Positions 1 through 8,389 are shown, counted from the stretch's first letter. The stretch: 33,458 bases of DNA from JABJOR01 sp965603075 (GCA_965603075.1 CBFDBO010000032.1:1-33458), one strand, 5' to 3'. Translations and numbers: made by a program. Notes: a model not told the origin generated them from the letters alone.

Positions 1-2943
1 GCCCAAATCGGTGTTCCTGTTGCTGGATTGTTAATCAATGACGATGGTTCTTACACCTTCGACCCAAGTGCCAACTTCCAAAATCTGGCTGCGGGTGAAG
101 AGCAAGATATCGAATTCAGTTATTCAGTAACCGACGATAATGGTTCTGTGACGACCTCTACGGGAACGATTACAGTAACGGGATCTAATGATGGGCCCGT
201 TGCAAACGTTGACAGCTTTAACGTATCTGAAGATGGTTCGTTGACATTCTCTGCTGCTGATTTATTGACGAATGACACAGATGTTGATGCCTCCGACACA
301 CTTTATATAACGGCATTCACCGAACCAGCACATGGTACTTTAGTTGTTAATGATGATGGATATAGCTACGAACCCGATCCAGATTACAATGGTCCTGACA
401 GTTTCACTTATACCATCGCTGATGGAAATGGTGGCTTCTCAACAGCAACAGTAAATCTTTCTGTCGATGCCGATAATGATAATCCTGTCGCTATTGATGA
501 TGTGTTCTCTGGTACAGAAGACGGCGTGATTACGTTCTCTGCTGCTGATCTTGTCTTGAATGATAGCGACCTTGATGGAGATACTATTAGTGTCTCAAAC
601 TTTGGCCAGCCAGAAAATGGTTCCCTAACTTACGATGAAACAACAGATACATTCACCTTTACACCAAATGAAAATTGGAATGGCGATACCTCGTTCAGCT
701 ATTCTATTACCGATGGAAATGGTGGTACGGATACTGGAACCGTCAGCTTGGATGTTAGCCCTGTTAATGATGATCCAATGGCCACCGATGGATTGACTGA
801 TACGGCGACCGAGGATGGTCCTGCTGTTACAGGTCAATTGACGGGAACGGATATTGATGGTGATAACCTGACCTATTCACTTGATACAGCGCCCGCCGAG
901 GGTTCTGTTACGGTGAACGCAGATGGTTCTTACAGCTTTGATCCGGGCGTCGACTTCCAAGACTTGGGTGTTGGTGAAACCCGTGACGTGAACTTCAGCT
1001 ACGAAGTTGATGATGGCCAAGGTGGTACGGATACAGCAACTGTTACCGTTACAGTAACGGGTACAAATGAAGGCCCCGTTGCTGAAGCTGATAGTCTTTC
1101 CGGCACGGAAGATACTGCGATTACATTTACGGCAGCTGAATTGTTAGAAAACGATACAGACGCTGATGGCAATACCTTGACCATTGTTTCTATGTCTGAT
1201 CCGGAACACGGTACGATTGTGGACAATGGGGATGGTAGTTATACATTCACACCTGATGAGAATTGGAGTGGTGATACATCATTTGAATACACGATCTCTG
1301 ATGGTGATGGTGGGACCAGTTCCGCGACGGCCAGTGTTAGTATCGGTGCGGTTGCCGATGCACCAGATTTAAGCGTTGATTTAGGTGATCCTATTCAATC
1401 AGAAACAGGTGCTCCCTCACCCGTCGGGTATTGGAAGCTTGATGAAGATGATGGCACAACGTTGCAAGACTCTATCAATGATAACGATGGCGTCGCCCAT
1501 GGTCAGTCAAGTGGATCTGGAAAGTCTGGTAGCGGAAGTGGTAAAGATTCTGGTAAAGGCTCAGGCAAAGGTTCTGGTAAAGGCTCCGGCAAAGGCTCCG
1601 GCAAAGGTTCTGGCAAAGATTCAGGCGGCGATCAGGATGATGTGGATCTTGGCGAAGCTGGCCAGTTCGGAACGGCCGTAGGTTTGAGCGCAGATTCAGA
1701 TCAATACATCGAAGTCGACAACAGCGCTGATCTAAAACCCGAAAGCGGTTCGTTGACCATGTGGATCAACACCAGTGATGCTGATGAAGATCAGGGGTTA
1801 GCCTCTGCCGACGCTAAGCATACGGGTGACGGTTTTACATTGGGTATCAAAGATGGCGAAGTCCAGTTGGAAATGGAAGGCAATGGTGAAAACCATAAAA
1901 TCTCCGGCGGTGATATCTCCTCTGATGAATGGCATCAGGTAACTGTATCTTGGGGCGAAGATGGCATGCACATTTATGTGGATGGTACAGAGGTTGCTTC
2001 TGATCCAAGTTATACAGGTGGCCTTGAAGGCAATGATGACCCTTGGATCTTTGGTGCTGACGCAGATGGTAAAAATCTTAATAAGTTCTTCGATGGACAA
2101 CTGGATGACATTGCTATTTTTGATGAACAATTAACGGCTGAACAAATTAGTGACCTTTATGATGATGGTGTTCAGGACTTCATGGATAGTGGTTTAGGTG
2201 ATGGTTCCGTTAGTTACCCATTGAACATTACGGCCAATGTTAATGATCCATCTGAAACTCTGACTATTACAATTGATGGTGTTCCTGAAGGTGCTGATTT
2301 ATCACCGGCTGAGTATGATGCAGATTCCAATTCTTGGAGTGTTGATCAAGCTGATCTGGCCAATGTGACCATGACAGTCTCTGAAGATACACCTGATTTT
2401 GTATTGTCTGTTAATGCGACCTCTACTGACGAAAATGGCGATACATTTACCTCTAGCCAAATCGTCGAAATTGATGCCGATCTCGATGGCGATTTTGACG
2501 CGGGTATTCAAGGCACCAGTGCTGATGATGTTCTTGTTGGTACGGTTGGTGATGATTTGATTTCTGGCAACGAAGGAAATGATACCATCGATGCTGGAGC
2601 TGGCGACGATATAATGATTGGTGGTGATGGTGATGATACCTTCATTGGTGGCGAAGGCGATGATATTGCCATCGGTGGTGCAGGTGATGATCTGTTTGTC
2701 TTTGGTGCCGGCGATGGAAGTGATTATTTCGCCGGTGGCGATGGCTGGTCCGATACTCTGATGATGGAGGGTGTCGATGGCGGACCTAATGCGGACGCTG
2801 GATGGGCTATGCAAGTTGAAGACGGCATGACGTATACTGAAACTGAAACTGGCCTTGAATTTGAAGGTGACGCCTCTGGAACAATTCAACTATCTGATGG
2901 CAGTGAGCTGACATTTGAAGGTGTTGATAAGATCGAGTGGTAA
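1..2943 (+). CDS. Giant RTX adhesin-like surface protein, C-terminal part (5' end missing)
   Basis: The frame is open from base 1, so this is the C-terminal ~980 residues of a longer protein. In window codons: the end of a VCBS-type repeat (1-65); four more cadherin/VCBS-like modules of about 95-100 residues (66-455), each ending in a variant of DGxGGTDTAT followed by NDxPVA; a LamG/concanavalin-like domain (about 470-725, starting at GYWKLDEDDGTT and ending near FDGQLDDIAIFDEQL); a further Ig-like module (726-830); five or six glycine-rich calcium-binding repeats (838-915, GDDxxxGGxGxD pattern); and an acidic C-terminal tail ending IEW. The protein is strongly acidic and almost free of Cys. 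Proteins of this build are normally exported by a type I secretion system using a C-terminal signal and act in attachment or biofilm formation; that role is inferred. No secretion genes lie in the window. A lysine-rich linker interrupts the LamG-like domain. The kinase gene downstream begins three bases after the stop. Confidence 0.88.
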   Translation, partial: AQIGVPVAGLLINDDGSYTFDPSANFQNLAAGEEQDIEFSYSVTDDNGSVTTSTGTITVTGSNDGPVANVDSFNVSEDGSLTFSAADLLTNDTDVDASDTLYITAFTEPAHGTLVVNDDGYSYEPDPDYNGPDSFTYTIADGNGGFSTATVNLSVDADNDNPVAIDDVFSGTEDGVITFSAADLVLNDSDLDGDTISVSNFGQPENGSLTYDETTDTFTFTPNENWNGDTSFSYSITDGNGGTDTGTVSLDVSPVNDDPMATDGLTDTATEDGPAVTGQLTGTDIDGDNLTYSLDTAPAEGSVTVNADGSYSFDPGVDFQDLGVGETRDVNFSYEVDDGQGGTDTATVTVTVTGTNEGPVAEADSLSGTEDTAITFTAAELLENDTDADGNTLTIVSMSDPEHGTIVDNGDGSYTFTPDENWSGDTSFEYTISDGDGGTSSATASVSIGAVADAPDLSVDLGDPIQSETGAPSPVGYWKLDEDDGTTLQDSINDNDGVAHGQSSGSGKSGSGSGKDSGKGSGKGSGKGSGKGSGKGSGKDSGGDQDDVDLGEAGQFGTAVGLSADSDQYIEVDNSADLKPESGSLTMWINTSDADEDQGLASADAKHTGDGFTLGIKDGEVQLEMEGNGENHKISGGDISSDEWHQVTVSWGEDGMHIYVDGTEVASDPSYTGGLEGNDDPWIFGADADGKNLNKFFDGQLDDIAIFDEQLTAEQISDLYDDGVQDFMDSGLGDGSVSYPLNITANVNDPSETLTITIDGVPEGADLSPAEYDADSNSWSVDQADLANVTMTVSEDTPDFVLSVNATSTDENGDTFTSSQIVEIDADLDGDFDAGIQGTSADDVLVGTVGDDLISGNEGNDTIDAGAGDDIMIGGDGDDTFIGGEGDDIAIGGAGDDLFVFGAGDGSDYFAGGDGWSDTLMMEGVDGGPNADAGWAMQVEDGMTYTETETGLEFEGDASGTIQLSDGSELTFEGVDKIEW
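1507..1626 (+). repeat. Low-complexity Ser-Gly-Lys coding repeat inside the adhesin
   Basis: The codons here give a run of Ser, Gly and Lys with two Asp. From 1552 a 12-base unit (Gly-Lys-Gly-Ser) repeats about five and a half times with synonymous third-position changes (ggt/ggc, tca/tct/tcc). It is the only strongly basic segment in an acidic protein. It sits just after NDGVAHG, where LamG-like domains have their first surface loop, so it looks like an expansion within that loop. The synonymous differences show that the copies have partly diverged. Confidence 0.85.
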
Positions 2944-2946
2944 TCA

Positions 2947-3792
2947 GTGAACGCTCCTGCACGGTTCAAAATTCGCGACCAGATTGCAAAATCACGATGG
3001 TCAACACTTTACTCCGCTGACGATAATGTTAGCGGAGGACGTATCGTTCTTAAGGTCTTTCATTTGCGGCGTTCAAATTCAAGCGCTAAAAATGATGACC
3101 CATCACAAGAAGAACAGATTTGGCGAAAGAGGTTTGATCTTGAGTGCGAGATTATGGCGGCCTTTGACCATCCACATCTTGTCCCTTTGATTGAAAAGGG
3201 AAGCTTACCAGATGGCAGGCCTTGCTTTTTAATGCCATTCTATGAGGCGAATTTATCCTATGAAATCGGCCCTGATATGCGTGACCCGGCAATCATTGCA
3301 AAACTTGCCCCACCAAGGCGGCCCAAGCGCGTAAAAACGGCTAGAGCCCTCCAACTACTTCGGCAGATCTTATCGGGTCTTAGTGCCTTGCATGAAGCAG
3401 GTGTTATCCACCGCGATTTGAAACCCGATAATGTTCTTATGAGTAAAAGAAATCGGGGTAATGCAACATTGTGTGATTTTGGTATGTCTATGTGGGGGGA
3501 TAGAATCTTCGACGTGGAAAATGAGTACATCGGCAGCAAGGGGTATGTAAGCCCTGAACAATTGGAATGTTCGTTTAAAGTGGGCCCGCAAAGTGATGTC
3601 TATTCTGTCGGTGTGATTGCTTTTCGAATGCTAAGTGGGCGTTTGCCAGAAAAGGGTGAGCAGTCTTTGAAAGGTATTGATGTTCTTGTCGGTGATAAAT
3701 TAGAGCGCATAATTTCTAGTTGTCTTGATGCTTCCCCTACGAACAGACCGGCAAATGCATCTATAGTGTTACAGCTATTATCAAGCTCGTAG
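2947..3792 (+). CDS. Hanks-type serine/threonine protein kinase
   Basis: This 281-residue soluble kinase has all the main catalytic motifs: the ATP-anchoring Lys36 (IVLKVF), the helix-C Glu66, the catalytic loop HRDLKPDN at 155-162, DFG at 177-179, an APE-equivalent SPE at 202-204 and DVYS at 217-220. The family phosphorylates Ser/Thr on protein substrates using ATP. The glycine-rich loop is unusual: residues 12-23 (IAKSRWSTLYSA) contain no glycine. There is no transmembrane segment and no PASTA, FHA or other sensor domain, so the kinase is probably cytoplasmic. The start is GTG at 2947, three bases after the adhesin stop, with no strong Shine-Dalgarno, so translational coupling to the adhesin gene is likely. 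The substrate is unknown. Co-regulation with the adhesin or its secretion is an inference from the gene order. Confidence 0.87.
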   Translation: MNAPARFKIRDQIAKSRWSTLYSADDNVSGGRIVLKVFHLRRSNSSAKNDDPSQEEQIWRKRFDLECEIMAAFDHPHLVPLIEKGSLPDGRPCFLMPFYEANLSYEIGPDMRDPAIIAKLAPPRRPKRVKTARALQLLRQILSGLSALHEAGVIHRDLKPDNVLMSKRNRGNATLCDFGMSMWGDRIFDVENEYIGSKGYVSPEQLECSFKVGPQSDVYSVGVIAFRMLSGRLPEKGEQSLKGIDVLVGDKLERIISSCLDASPTNRPANASIVLQLLSSS

Positions 3793-3807
3793 AAGACTAT
3801 TCCTCGC

Positions 3808-4023
3808 TTAATCTTGAGAGTCGATCATGACTTGATAAATGCGGCGGAGTTGGTTTTCAGAGATATCAAATAACTTACCAGCTGCTTCTACCATGGTTTC
3901 TGTCGCTTCATGCGGGGCAATGACAAGTCCAGCTTCGCTATAGGAATCCAACATAGTTAATGTTGATCTCATCTCGTTGGAAATATCTGTTGTACAGTCG
4001 GTTAGCGCAGAAAAATCAAACAT
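3808..4023 (-). CDS. Small unrecognised protein, 71 residues
   Basis: I do not recognise this family. The reading frame is preceded by an AAGG ribosome-binding site (ATGAAGGTAGTACATA before the ATG), which supports translation. The product is short, mildly acidic and predicted mostly helical, with no signal peptide or membrane segment. Its C-terminal half (FDISENQLRRIYQVMID) could form an amphipathic helix. It converges on the kinase gene with 15 bases between the stop codons, and its own promoter would lie in the AT-rich gap upstream of pyrD. It could be a regulator or partner of the kinase, but nothing in the sequence shows that. Confidence 0.55.
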   Translation of the reverse strand: MFDFSALTDCTTDISNEMRSTLTMLDSYSEAGLVIAPHEATETMVEAAGKLFDISENQLRRIYQVMIDSQD

Positions 4024-4335
4024 TATGTACTACCTTCATAAAATTTCGAATTATTAAAATTGTTAGTGCCTGATTTTATAGTCGCAATGTCCGTGCCAAT
4101 CGTTGAATACGATCATATTAAAATATTTAGAAATTTTAACCGCTAAGTGATTGAAATTATTAAAAAATAATAAAAAACACACGTGTATGTAAGCGTTTCG
4201 CGCATTGTATTCTTGCTTTGATTGCCAAAATGAGAATTAAGTTGATAATTTTCTCTAAATGGGAAGTTAATGATGCTGGCATGAATTGCATTAGACCGTT
4301 ATTTTACGCAATCAATAAATAAGGATGGTAATTGA
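4024..4335. other. AT-rich divergent intergenic region before pyrD
   Basis: These 312 bases separate the 71-residue gene (leftward) from pyrD (rightward) and hold no convincing reading frame. They are very AT-rich, with several short A/T runs between 4060 and 4190. They should carry promoters for both flanking genes. I see no RNA gene or strong hairpin. Confidence 0.6.
4222..4249 (+). promoter_or_regulatory. Candidate sigma-70-type promoter for pyrD
   Basis: TTGCCA (4222-4227) and GATAAT (4244-4249) are 16 bases apart, each matching the consensus hexamer at five of six positions. They lie about 90 bases before the pyrD start. The gap is AT-rich, so chance matches are possible. Confidence 0.4.
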
Positions 4336-5397
4336 ATGGTCGGTATCTTTTCTATCATTGGACCAGCGGTAAGATGTCTTGATCCTGAGAAAGCCCATGG
4401 CTTAGCCCTTAAAGCCTTAAAATGTGGCTTCGTTCCCGCTTACCCGCCTGAGTATGATCCTTTGTTAAGCTCTCGTCTATGGGGATTGGACTTTCCTAAT
4501 CCGGTGGGCTTGGCAGCGGGTTTTGATAAAGATGCCGAAGTGCCCGATGCCATGCTAGCGCAAGGGTTTGGTTTTGTGGAGGCAGGTTCTATTACTCCCC
4601 AGCCCCAATCAGGCAATCCAAAACCCAGGCTATTTCGGTTGAGCGATGATCGAGGGGTCATTAACCGTATGGGATTTAATAATAAGGGGATGGAGGCGGC
4701 AAAACAGCGGTTGATCCTCCGCCAAGGTCGTCCGGGCATTGTTGGTATCAACCTAGGTAAGAATAAAGAAGTCGAAGATGCCGCGAGTGATTACGCAAAA
4801 GGGGTTAAAACGCTTGCGCCTTATGCATCTTATATAGTGGTCAATGTATCATCACCTAATACGCCGGGTTTACGTGCCCTGCAGGGACGAGAGCCATTGG
4901 AACAGTTGCTTGCAGTTGTGAGGTCAACATTAAATGAAGTCGTCCCCAAAAATACGCCACCTTTGTTATTGAAAATTGCCCCAGATTTAAGCGAAGAAGA
5001 TAAGGCAGATATTGTCGCGGTTGTTCTCAGCCAAAGTGTTGATGGCATTATCGCAACAAACACCACCATCGACCGCCCTGCTACATTGAGAAGTGGTGGA
5101 AAAAGTGAAGCCGGTGGTTTGAGTGGAAAGCCGGTTTTTGAAGCCTCAACAAAAGTTCTCGGAGATATTTATAAATTAAGCGATGGTAAAGTACCAATTA
5201 TTGGCGTTGGGGGCGTTTCTGATGCTGATACGGCCTATGCAAAAATTCGCGCTGGTGCTAGTTTAATTCAATTATACAGTGCGATGGTCTATGAAGGACC
5301 AGGACTGGTCGGGGAAATCATTAAAGGCCTTGCTGAACGGTTGAGGGCTGATGGGTTTACGTCAATCACGGATGCTGTCGGTGTGGATCACCGCTAA
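4336..5397 (+). CDS. pyrD: Dihydroorotate dehydrogenase (quinone), class 2
   Basis: PyrD oxidises dihydroorotate to orotate in pyrimidine synthesis, using FMN and passing electrons to membrane quinones. The 353-residue protein has the class 2 N-terminal extension (GPAVRCLDPEKAHGLALKAL) that contacts the membrane. It also has NPVGLAAGFDKDAEV near residue 55, NRMGFNNKGM near 112, and VSSPNTPGLR with the likely catalytic Ser173, followed by the FMN phosphate-binding GVGGVSDADTAYAKIRAGASLIQLYSA. The ATG at 4336 follows TAAGGATGG. The last codons and the stop lie in the first copy of a 24-base tandem repeat, so the gene end has been duplicated downstream. Confidence 0.96.
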   Translation: MVGIFSIIGPAVRCLDPEKAHGLALKALKCGFVPAYPPEYDPLLSSRLWGLDFPNPVGLAAGFDKDAEVPDAMLAQGFGFVEAGSITPQPQSGNPKPRLFRLSDDRGVINRMGFNNKGMEAAKQRLILRQGRPGIVGINLGKNKEVEDAASDYAKGVKTLAPYASYIVVNVSSPNTPGLRALQGREPLEQLLAVVRSTLNEVVPKNTPPLLLKIAPDLSEEDKADIVAVVLSQSVDGIIATNTTIDRPATLRSGGKSEAGGLSGKPVFEASTKVLGDIYKLSDGKVPIIGVGGVSDADTAYAKIRAGASLIQLYSAMVYEGPGLVGEIIKGLAERLRADGFTSITDAVGVDHR

Positions 5398-5470
5398 ACA
5401 AGCGGTGTGGATCACCGCTAAACAAGTGGTGTGGATCACCGCTAAACAAGCTGTGTGGATCAACGCTTAG
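5381..5470. repeat. 24-bp tandem repeat (3.75 copies) spanning the pyrD stop codon
   Basis: Copies lie at 5381-5404, 5405-5428, 5429-5452 and, partially, 5453-5470. Each begins GTGTGGATCACCGCTAAACA; copies 1-3 differ only in the last two bases. The unit is a multiple of three, so copies 1-3 each carry the pyrD stop in the same frame (VDHR-stop); the fourth has diverged (CAACGCTTAG). Across unit junctions the DNA can fold into AGCGGTG-TGGAT-CACCGCT (5401-5419), with weaker versions at the neighbouring copies. It fills the gap between convergent pyrD and the AbrB-family gene. Confidence 0.95.
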
Positions 5471-6544
5471 TTATGGATCAGTCTGGTTTCGTTTATTAAG
5501 GATACCATCAATAAGTTTATAAAAGGCAGGCGCGAGTATTACCAATAAGATAACCCGGTAGAGATGATGTGCGGTGACAAATGCAGGGTCTACACCCAGA
5601 GCCAAACTCATGAGAGTCATTTCTGGCAATCCACCAGGAGCAAAAGCAAGCCAAAGTGCGGCAAATGAGATCCCTGTTAGGGGCGAGAGAACGCTTGCAA
5701 CAATAGCGGCAAGGGCAACCATATAAATTCCCGTGACGGCTCCACTAATTAACGCCAGAGGAATGTCTCTGATTGAGGTCCCATTGAAACGGCATCCCAG
5801 TGACGCGCCTATTACAATTTGGGCAACATTAATCAACTCGATCGGTGGTTCTGCTTCTGTAATGCCAAACAGATGCACAGCGGCACTGGCAATCATTGGG
5901 CCAATTATGGGAAAGGCTGGGATGCGGAGTAATTTACCAATAAAGACCCCTGCTATCCCTACGATAGCCAATAGAACCATGTCCATTATGGCCACATCGG
6001 TTAATGATACAGTGTTTTTTATGAAAGCGACGGGGGCGAAGTCACCTGTCAGGCGAAACCAAAAAGGGATTATTAATACCGTCATCATGATACGAACGGC
6101 GTGATTAAGGGCAATGGTTCGTTCGTCCCCCCCCATGGCACCACCGGTCATAATCATTTCAGTTAATCCCCCTGGAATTGAGGAAAAGAATGATGTTGGA
6201 CGGTCAAATTTGAAGATATTTTTTAGAACCAGATAACCAATGGCCGGAACAATACAGACAAATATCGTGATGGTAAAAATGGTGTTAAGCCAGCTTGCGA
6301 TACTTTCAAAGACATCTGGGGTAAAATTACTGCCCAACATGACACCCACAACGGCCATCATCACTGTCTTTAACTTTATGGGGGCCTGTAGTTCCTTACC
6401 TGCGAGTGCGACTATTGTTGTCGCTATCATGGCCCCCAGCATCCACGCAAGGGGGAAGCGGAATTGATACATGACCCATCCGCCTAGGGCGCCAATGGAT
6501 AAAGTGACTGCAAGGCGAACTATAATATTGACTGATAGAATCAT
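5471..6544 (-). CDS. AbrB-family integral membrane protein
   Basis: The 357-residue protein is almost entirely hydrophobic, with roughly ten membrane segments. It matches the AbrB membrane-protein duplication family (often misnamed ammonia monooxygenase or AbrB transcriptional regulator), with the typical start LGGWVMYQFRFPLAWMLGAM. The family's internal duplication is visible: FSSIPGGLTEMIMTG in the first half and LAFAPGGLPEMTLMSLALG in the second. Its substrate is not firmly known; a transport role is inferred. The ATG overlaps the nadK stop (TAATG), so the two are translationally coupled, with nadK first. The stop codon directly abuts the pyrD terminal repeat. Confidence 0.85.
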   Translation of the reverse strand: MILSVNIIVRLAVTLSIGALGGWVMYQFRFPLAWMLGAMIATTIVALAGKELQAPIKLKTVMMAVVGVMLGSNFTPDVFESIASWLNTIFTITIFVCIVPAIGYLVLKNIFKFDRPTSFFSSIPGGLTEMIMTGGAMGGDERTIALNHAVRIMMTVLIIPFWFRLTGDFAPVAFIKNTVSLTDVAIMDMVLLAIVGIAGVFIGKLLRIPAFPIIGPMIASAAVHLFGITEAEPPIELINVAQIVIGASLGCRFNGTSIRDIPLALISGAVTGIYMVALAAIVASVLSPLTGISFAALWLAFAPGGLPEMTLMSLALGVDPAFVTAHHLYRVILLVILAPAFYKLIDGILNKRNQTDP

Positions 6545-7314
6545 TACAGTAGGAACTGTTCCTTAATTATACGTTCATTTAAATTATGCTCTGGATCAAA
6601 CAAAAGTGTAGCGGTGATATCATGGTCCTCACGTATTATTACTTTTTCTACATTCCGCACTTCTGTAAAATCCGCGGTGACGCTAACGCAGCGTTGGTGG
6701 GGGTCAAGAATATTGATCACCACTTCGGTGGTATGGGGTAATAATGCACCACGCCAGTGTTTGGGTTTGTATGTATTAATGCCCGTTAAGGCTAATAAAT
6801 TCGAACCGATAGGGATGATTGGTCCGTGGGCCGAGGCATTGTAAGCAGTTGAACCCGCTGGGGTGGACACCAATACACCATCACAAATCATTTCCTCCAT
6901 ACGATTAATATTATCAATGGTTATGCTAAGCTTGCTTGCCATGCGGGTTTCGCGAAGCAGCGCCACTTCGTTAATGGCAAGGGCGGTGTGAGAGTTTCCT
7001 TCAATGTCTTGAGCTTCCATTCGTAAAGGATGCAGGATTGATGCTTCGGCATTGTCTAGTCGATCATATAAGTCATCTTCATTATAGTTGTTCATTAGAA
7101 ATCCAACGGACCCCCTGTTCATACCGTAAACGGGAATACGTTGATCCATTGCCGCATGTAATGATCGCAACATATATCCATCCCCCCCAAGAGAGACAAT
7201 GATATCGGCTTCAACCAAGGGAACGTTGCCATATCTCTTGACCAGCGATGCCAGCGCTTCTTGGGCGGCGGGATAGTCTGCGGCATCAAACCCTATGGAC
7301 TTGTGGTTGCTCAA
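6544..7314 (-). CDS. nadK: NAD kinase
   Basis: NadK phosphorylates NAD to NADP with ATP or polyphosphate in the cytoplasm. The 256-residue protein has the nucleotide-binding GGDG at 43-46 (SLGGDGYMLRSLH), the NRGSVGFLMN segment, the NEVALLRE motif, and the conserved CDGVLVSTPAGSTAYNASAHGPI stretch (split here as CDGVLVSTPAGS and TAYNASAHGPI) that binds NAD. The start is TTG at 7314-7312: GGAGAG lies five bases upstream, and the N-terminus (SIGFDAADYPAAQEAL) aligns with other alphaproteobacterial NadK starts. It is first in a two-gene unit with the AbrB-family gene. Confidence 0.95.
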   Translation of the reverse strand: MSNHKSIGFDAADYPAAQEALASLVKRYGNVPLVEADIIVSLGGDGYMLRSLHAAMDQRIPVYGMNRGSVGFLMNNYNEDDLYDRLDNAEASILHPLRMEAQDIEGNSHTALAINEVALLRETRMASKLSITIDNINRMEEMICDGVLVSTPAGSTAYNASAHGPIIPIGSNLLALTGINTYKPKHWRGALLPHTTEVVINILDPHQRCVSVTADFTEVRNVEKVIIREDHDITATLLFDPEHNLNERIIKEQFLL

Positions 7315-7400
7315 ATGAACTCTCCAACGAAAATAAATAAACCGTAGGTATTACAATACAGTACAGTTGATAACAGTCCACTTGAAATAATGCGGTAATC

Positions 7401-8285
7401 TTAATCGAGAAGGGGAGGGTGTTTAACTTTTTGTTCTCGGTAGAAGGTATACACACCTGTTAAAACCACAATGGTACTTCCAACGATGGTCCATGTATCG
7501 GGGATTTCGCTAAAAAGCAATAAGCCCAAAATTACCGACCAGATAAGCGACGTGTAACGGAACGGTGAAATAAAGCTGATTTCGCCAACCCGCATGGTCA
7601 TAATCGCAAATATATACCCAAGAATGATCAATAATGCTGCCCCACCCAGCATTTCAAGATCATATAAATTAACAGGCTGCCACGCCATAGTGGGTAGCAT
7701 TACGGCGCCCGCTACGGTGACCGATACAGAAGCGCTTAGGGCAACAAAAATTGAGGGGACGTGTTTGGATAAACGGCGTGTGGCTAAATCCCGAACAACG
7801 ATAAACGCCACTGAAACCATCGCAAAGATTGAATAAGAGTTAAAACCTTCAGAGCCGGGTCGTACGACAATGATCACCCCAATAAAACCAATGATGATAG
7901 CAAGATAACGCCGCCAGCCTACGGGCTCGCCCAAGAATACGGCTGCGGCCAAAGTAATCCCAAGGGGAAGAGATTGAAGAATGGCAGAGGCGTTGGCAAT
8001 AGGCATGTTAAAAAGTGCCATTAAAAAACATAACGTTGCACCAACTTCACCAATTAAACGATACCCTACATATTTCCAATCATTTATTGATAAAGTCGGG
8101 AATATTGACTTTGAATACCAAGCAATTATGCCAAGTATGAGGGTAGAGAATACCCCGCGAATAAACATTATTTGATAAATACCAAGATTATCGGATACCA
8201 ATTTGATCATGGCATCATTGAGTGTAAAGGCCAGCATACTGGCCATCATGAAAGCCGCGCCGCGAAAATTATCTGATAATTTCAA
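7401..8285 (-). CDS. EamA/DMT-family transporter
   Basis: The 294-residue protein has about ten hydrophobic segments in two EamA repeats, beginning FRGAAFMMASMLAFTLNDAMIKL. The end of the first repeat reads LGEPVGWRRYLAIIIGFIGVIIVVRPG, a typical EamA junction. The family moves small metabolites across the inner membrane; the substrate cannot be read from sequence. The start is TTG at 8285-8283, with AAAGGAAA six bases upstream (ttg aaa tta tca gat). The short basic tail (YREQKVKHPP) is cytoplasmic. It lies 86 bases upstream of nadK and could be co-transcribed with it. Confidence 0.88.
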   Translation of the reverse strand: MKLSDNFRGAAFMMASMLAFTLNDAMIKLVSDNLGIYQIMFIRGVFSTLILGIIAWYSKSIFPTLSINDWKYVGYRLIGEVGATLCFLMALFNMPIANASAILQSLPLGITLAAAVFLGEPVGWRRYLAIIIGFIGVIIVVRPGSEGFNSYSIFAMVSVAFIVVRDLATRRLSKHVPSIFVALSASVSVTVAGAVMLPTMAWQPVNLYDLEMLGGAALLIILGYIFAIMTMRVGEISFISPFRYTSLIWSVILGLLLFSEIPDTWTIVGSTIVVLTGVYTFYREQKVKHPPLLD

Positions 8286-8389
8286 TAAGTTTCCTTTGTC
8301 GACTGAATTTCAGTCACAACAATCCATTCACAATAAATCTAGTTTTTCTGAGAACGGATAGAGTAAATTGGTGGTGCTTCGCGAATAGA

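Noticed and set aside
2302..2889. 195-codon open frame antisense to the adhesin
   Set aside because: It mirrors the biased Asp/Gly codons of the repeat-rich adhesin, has no ribosome-binding site, and resembles no protein family.
5381..5470. Possible CRISPR-like array
   Set aside because: The 24-base copies are contiguous with no spacers, and the first copy is part of pyrD; it is a simple tandem repeat.
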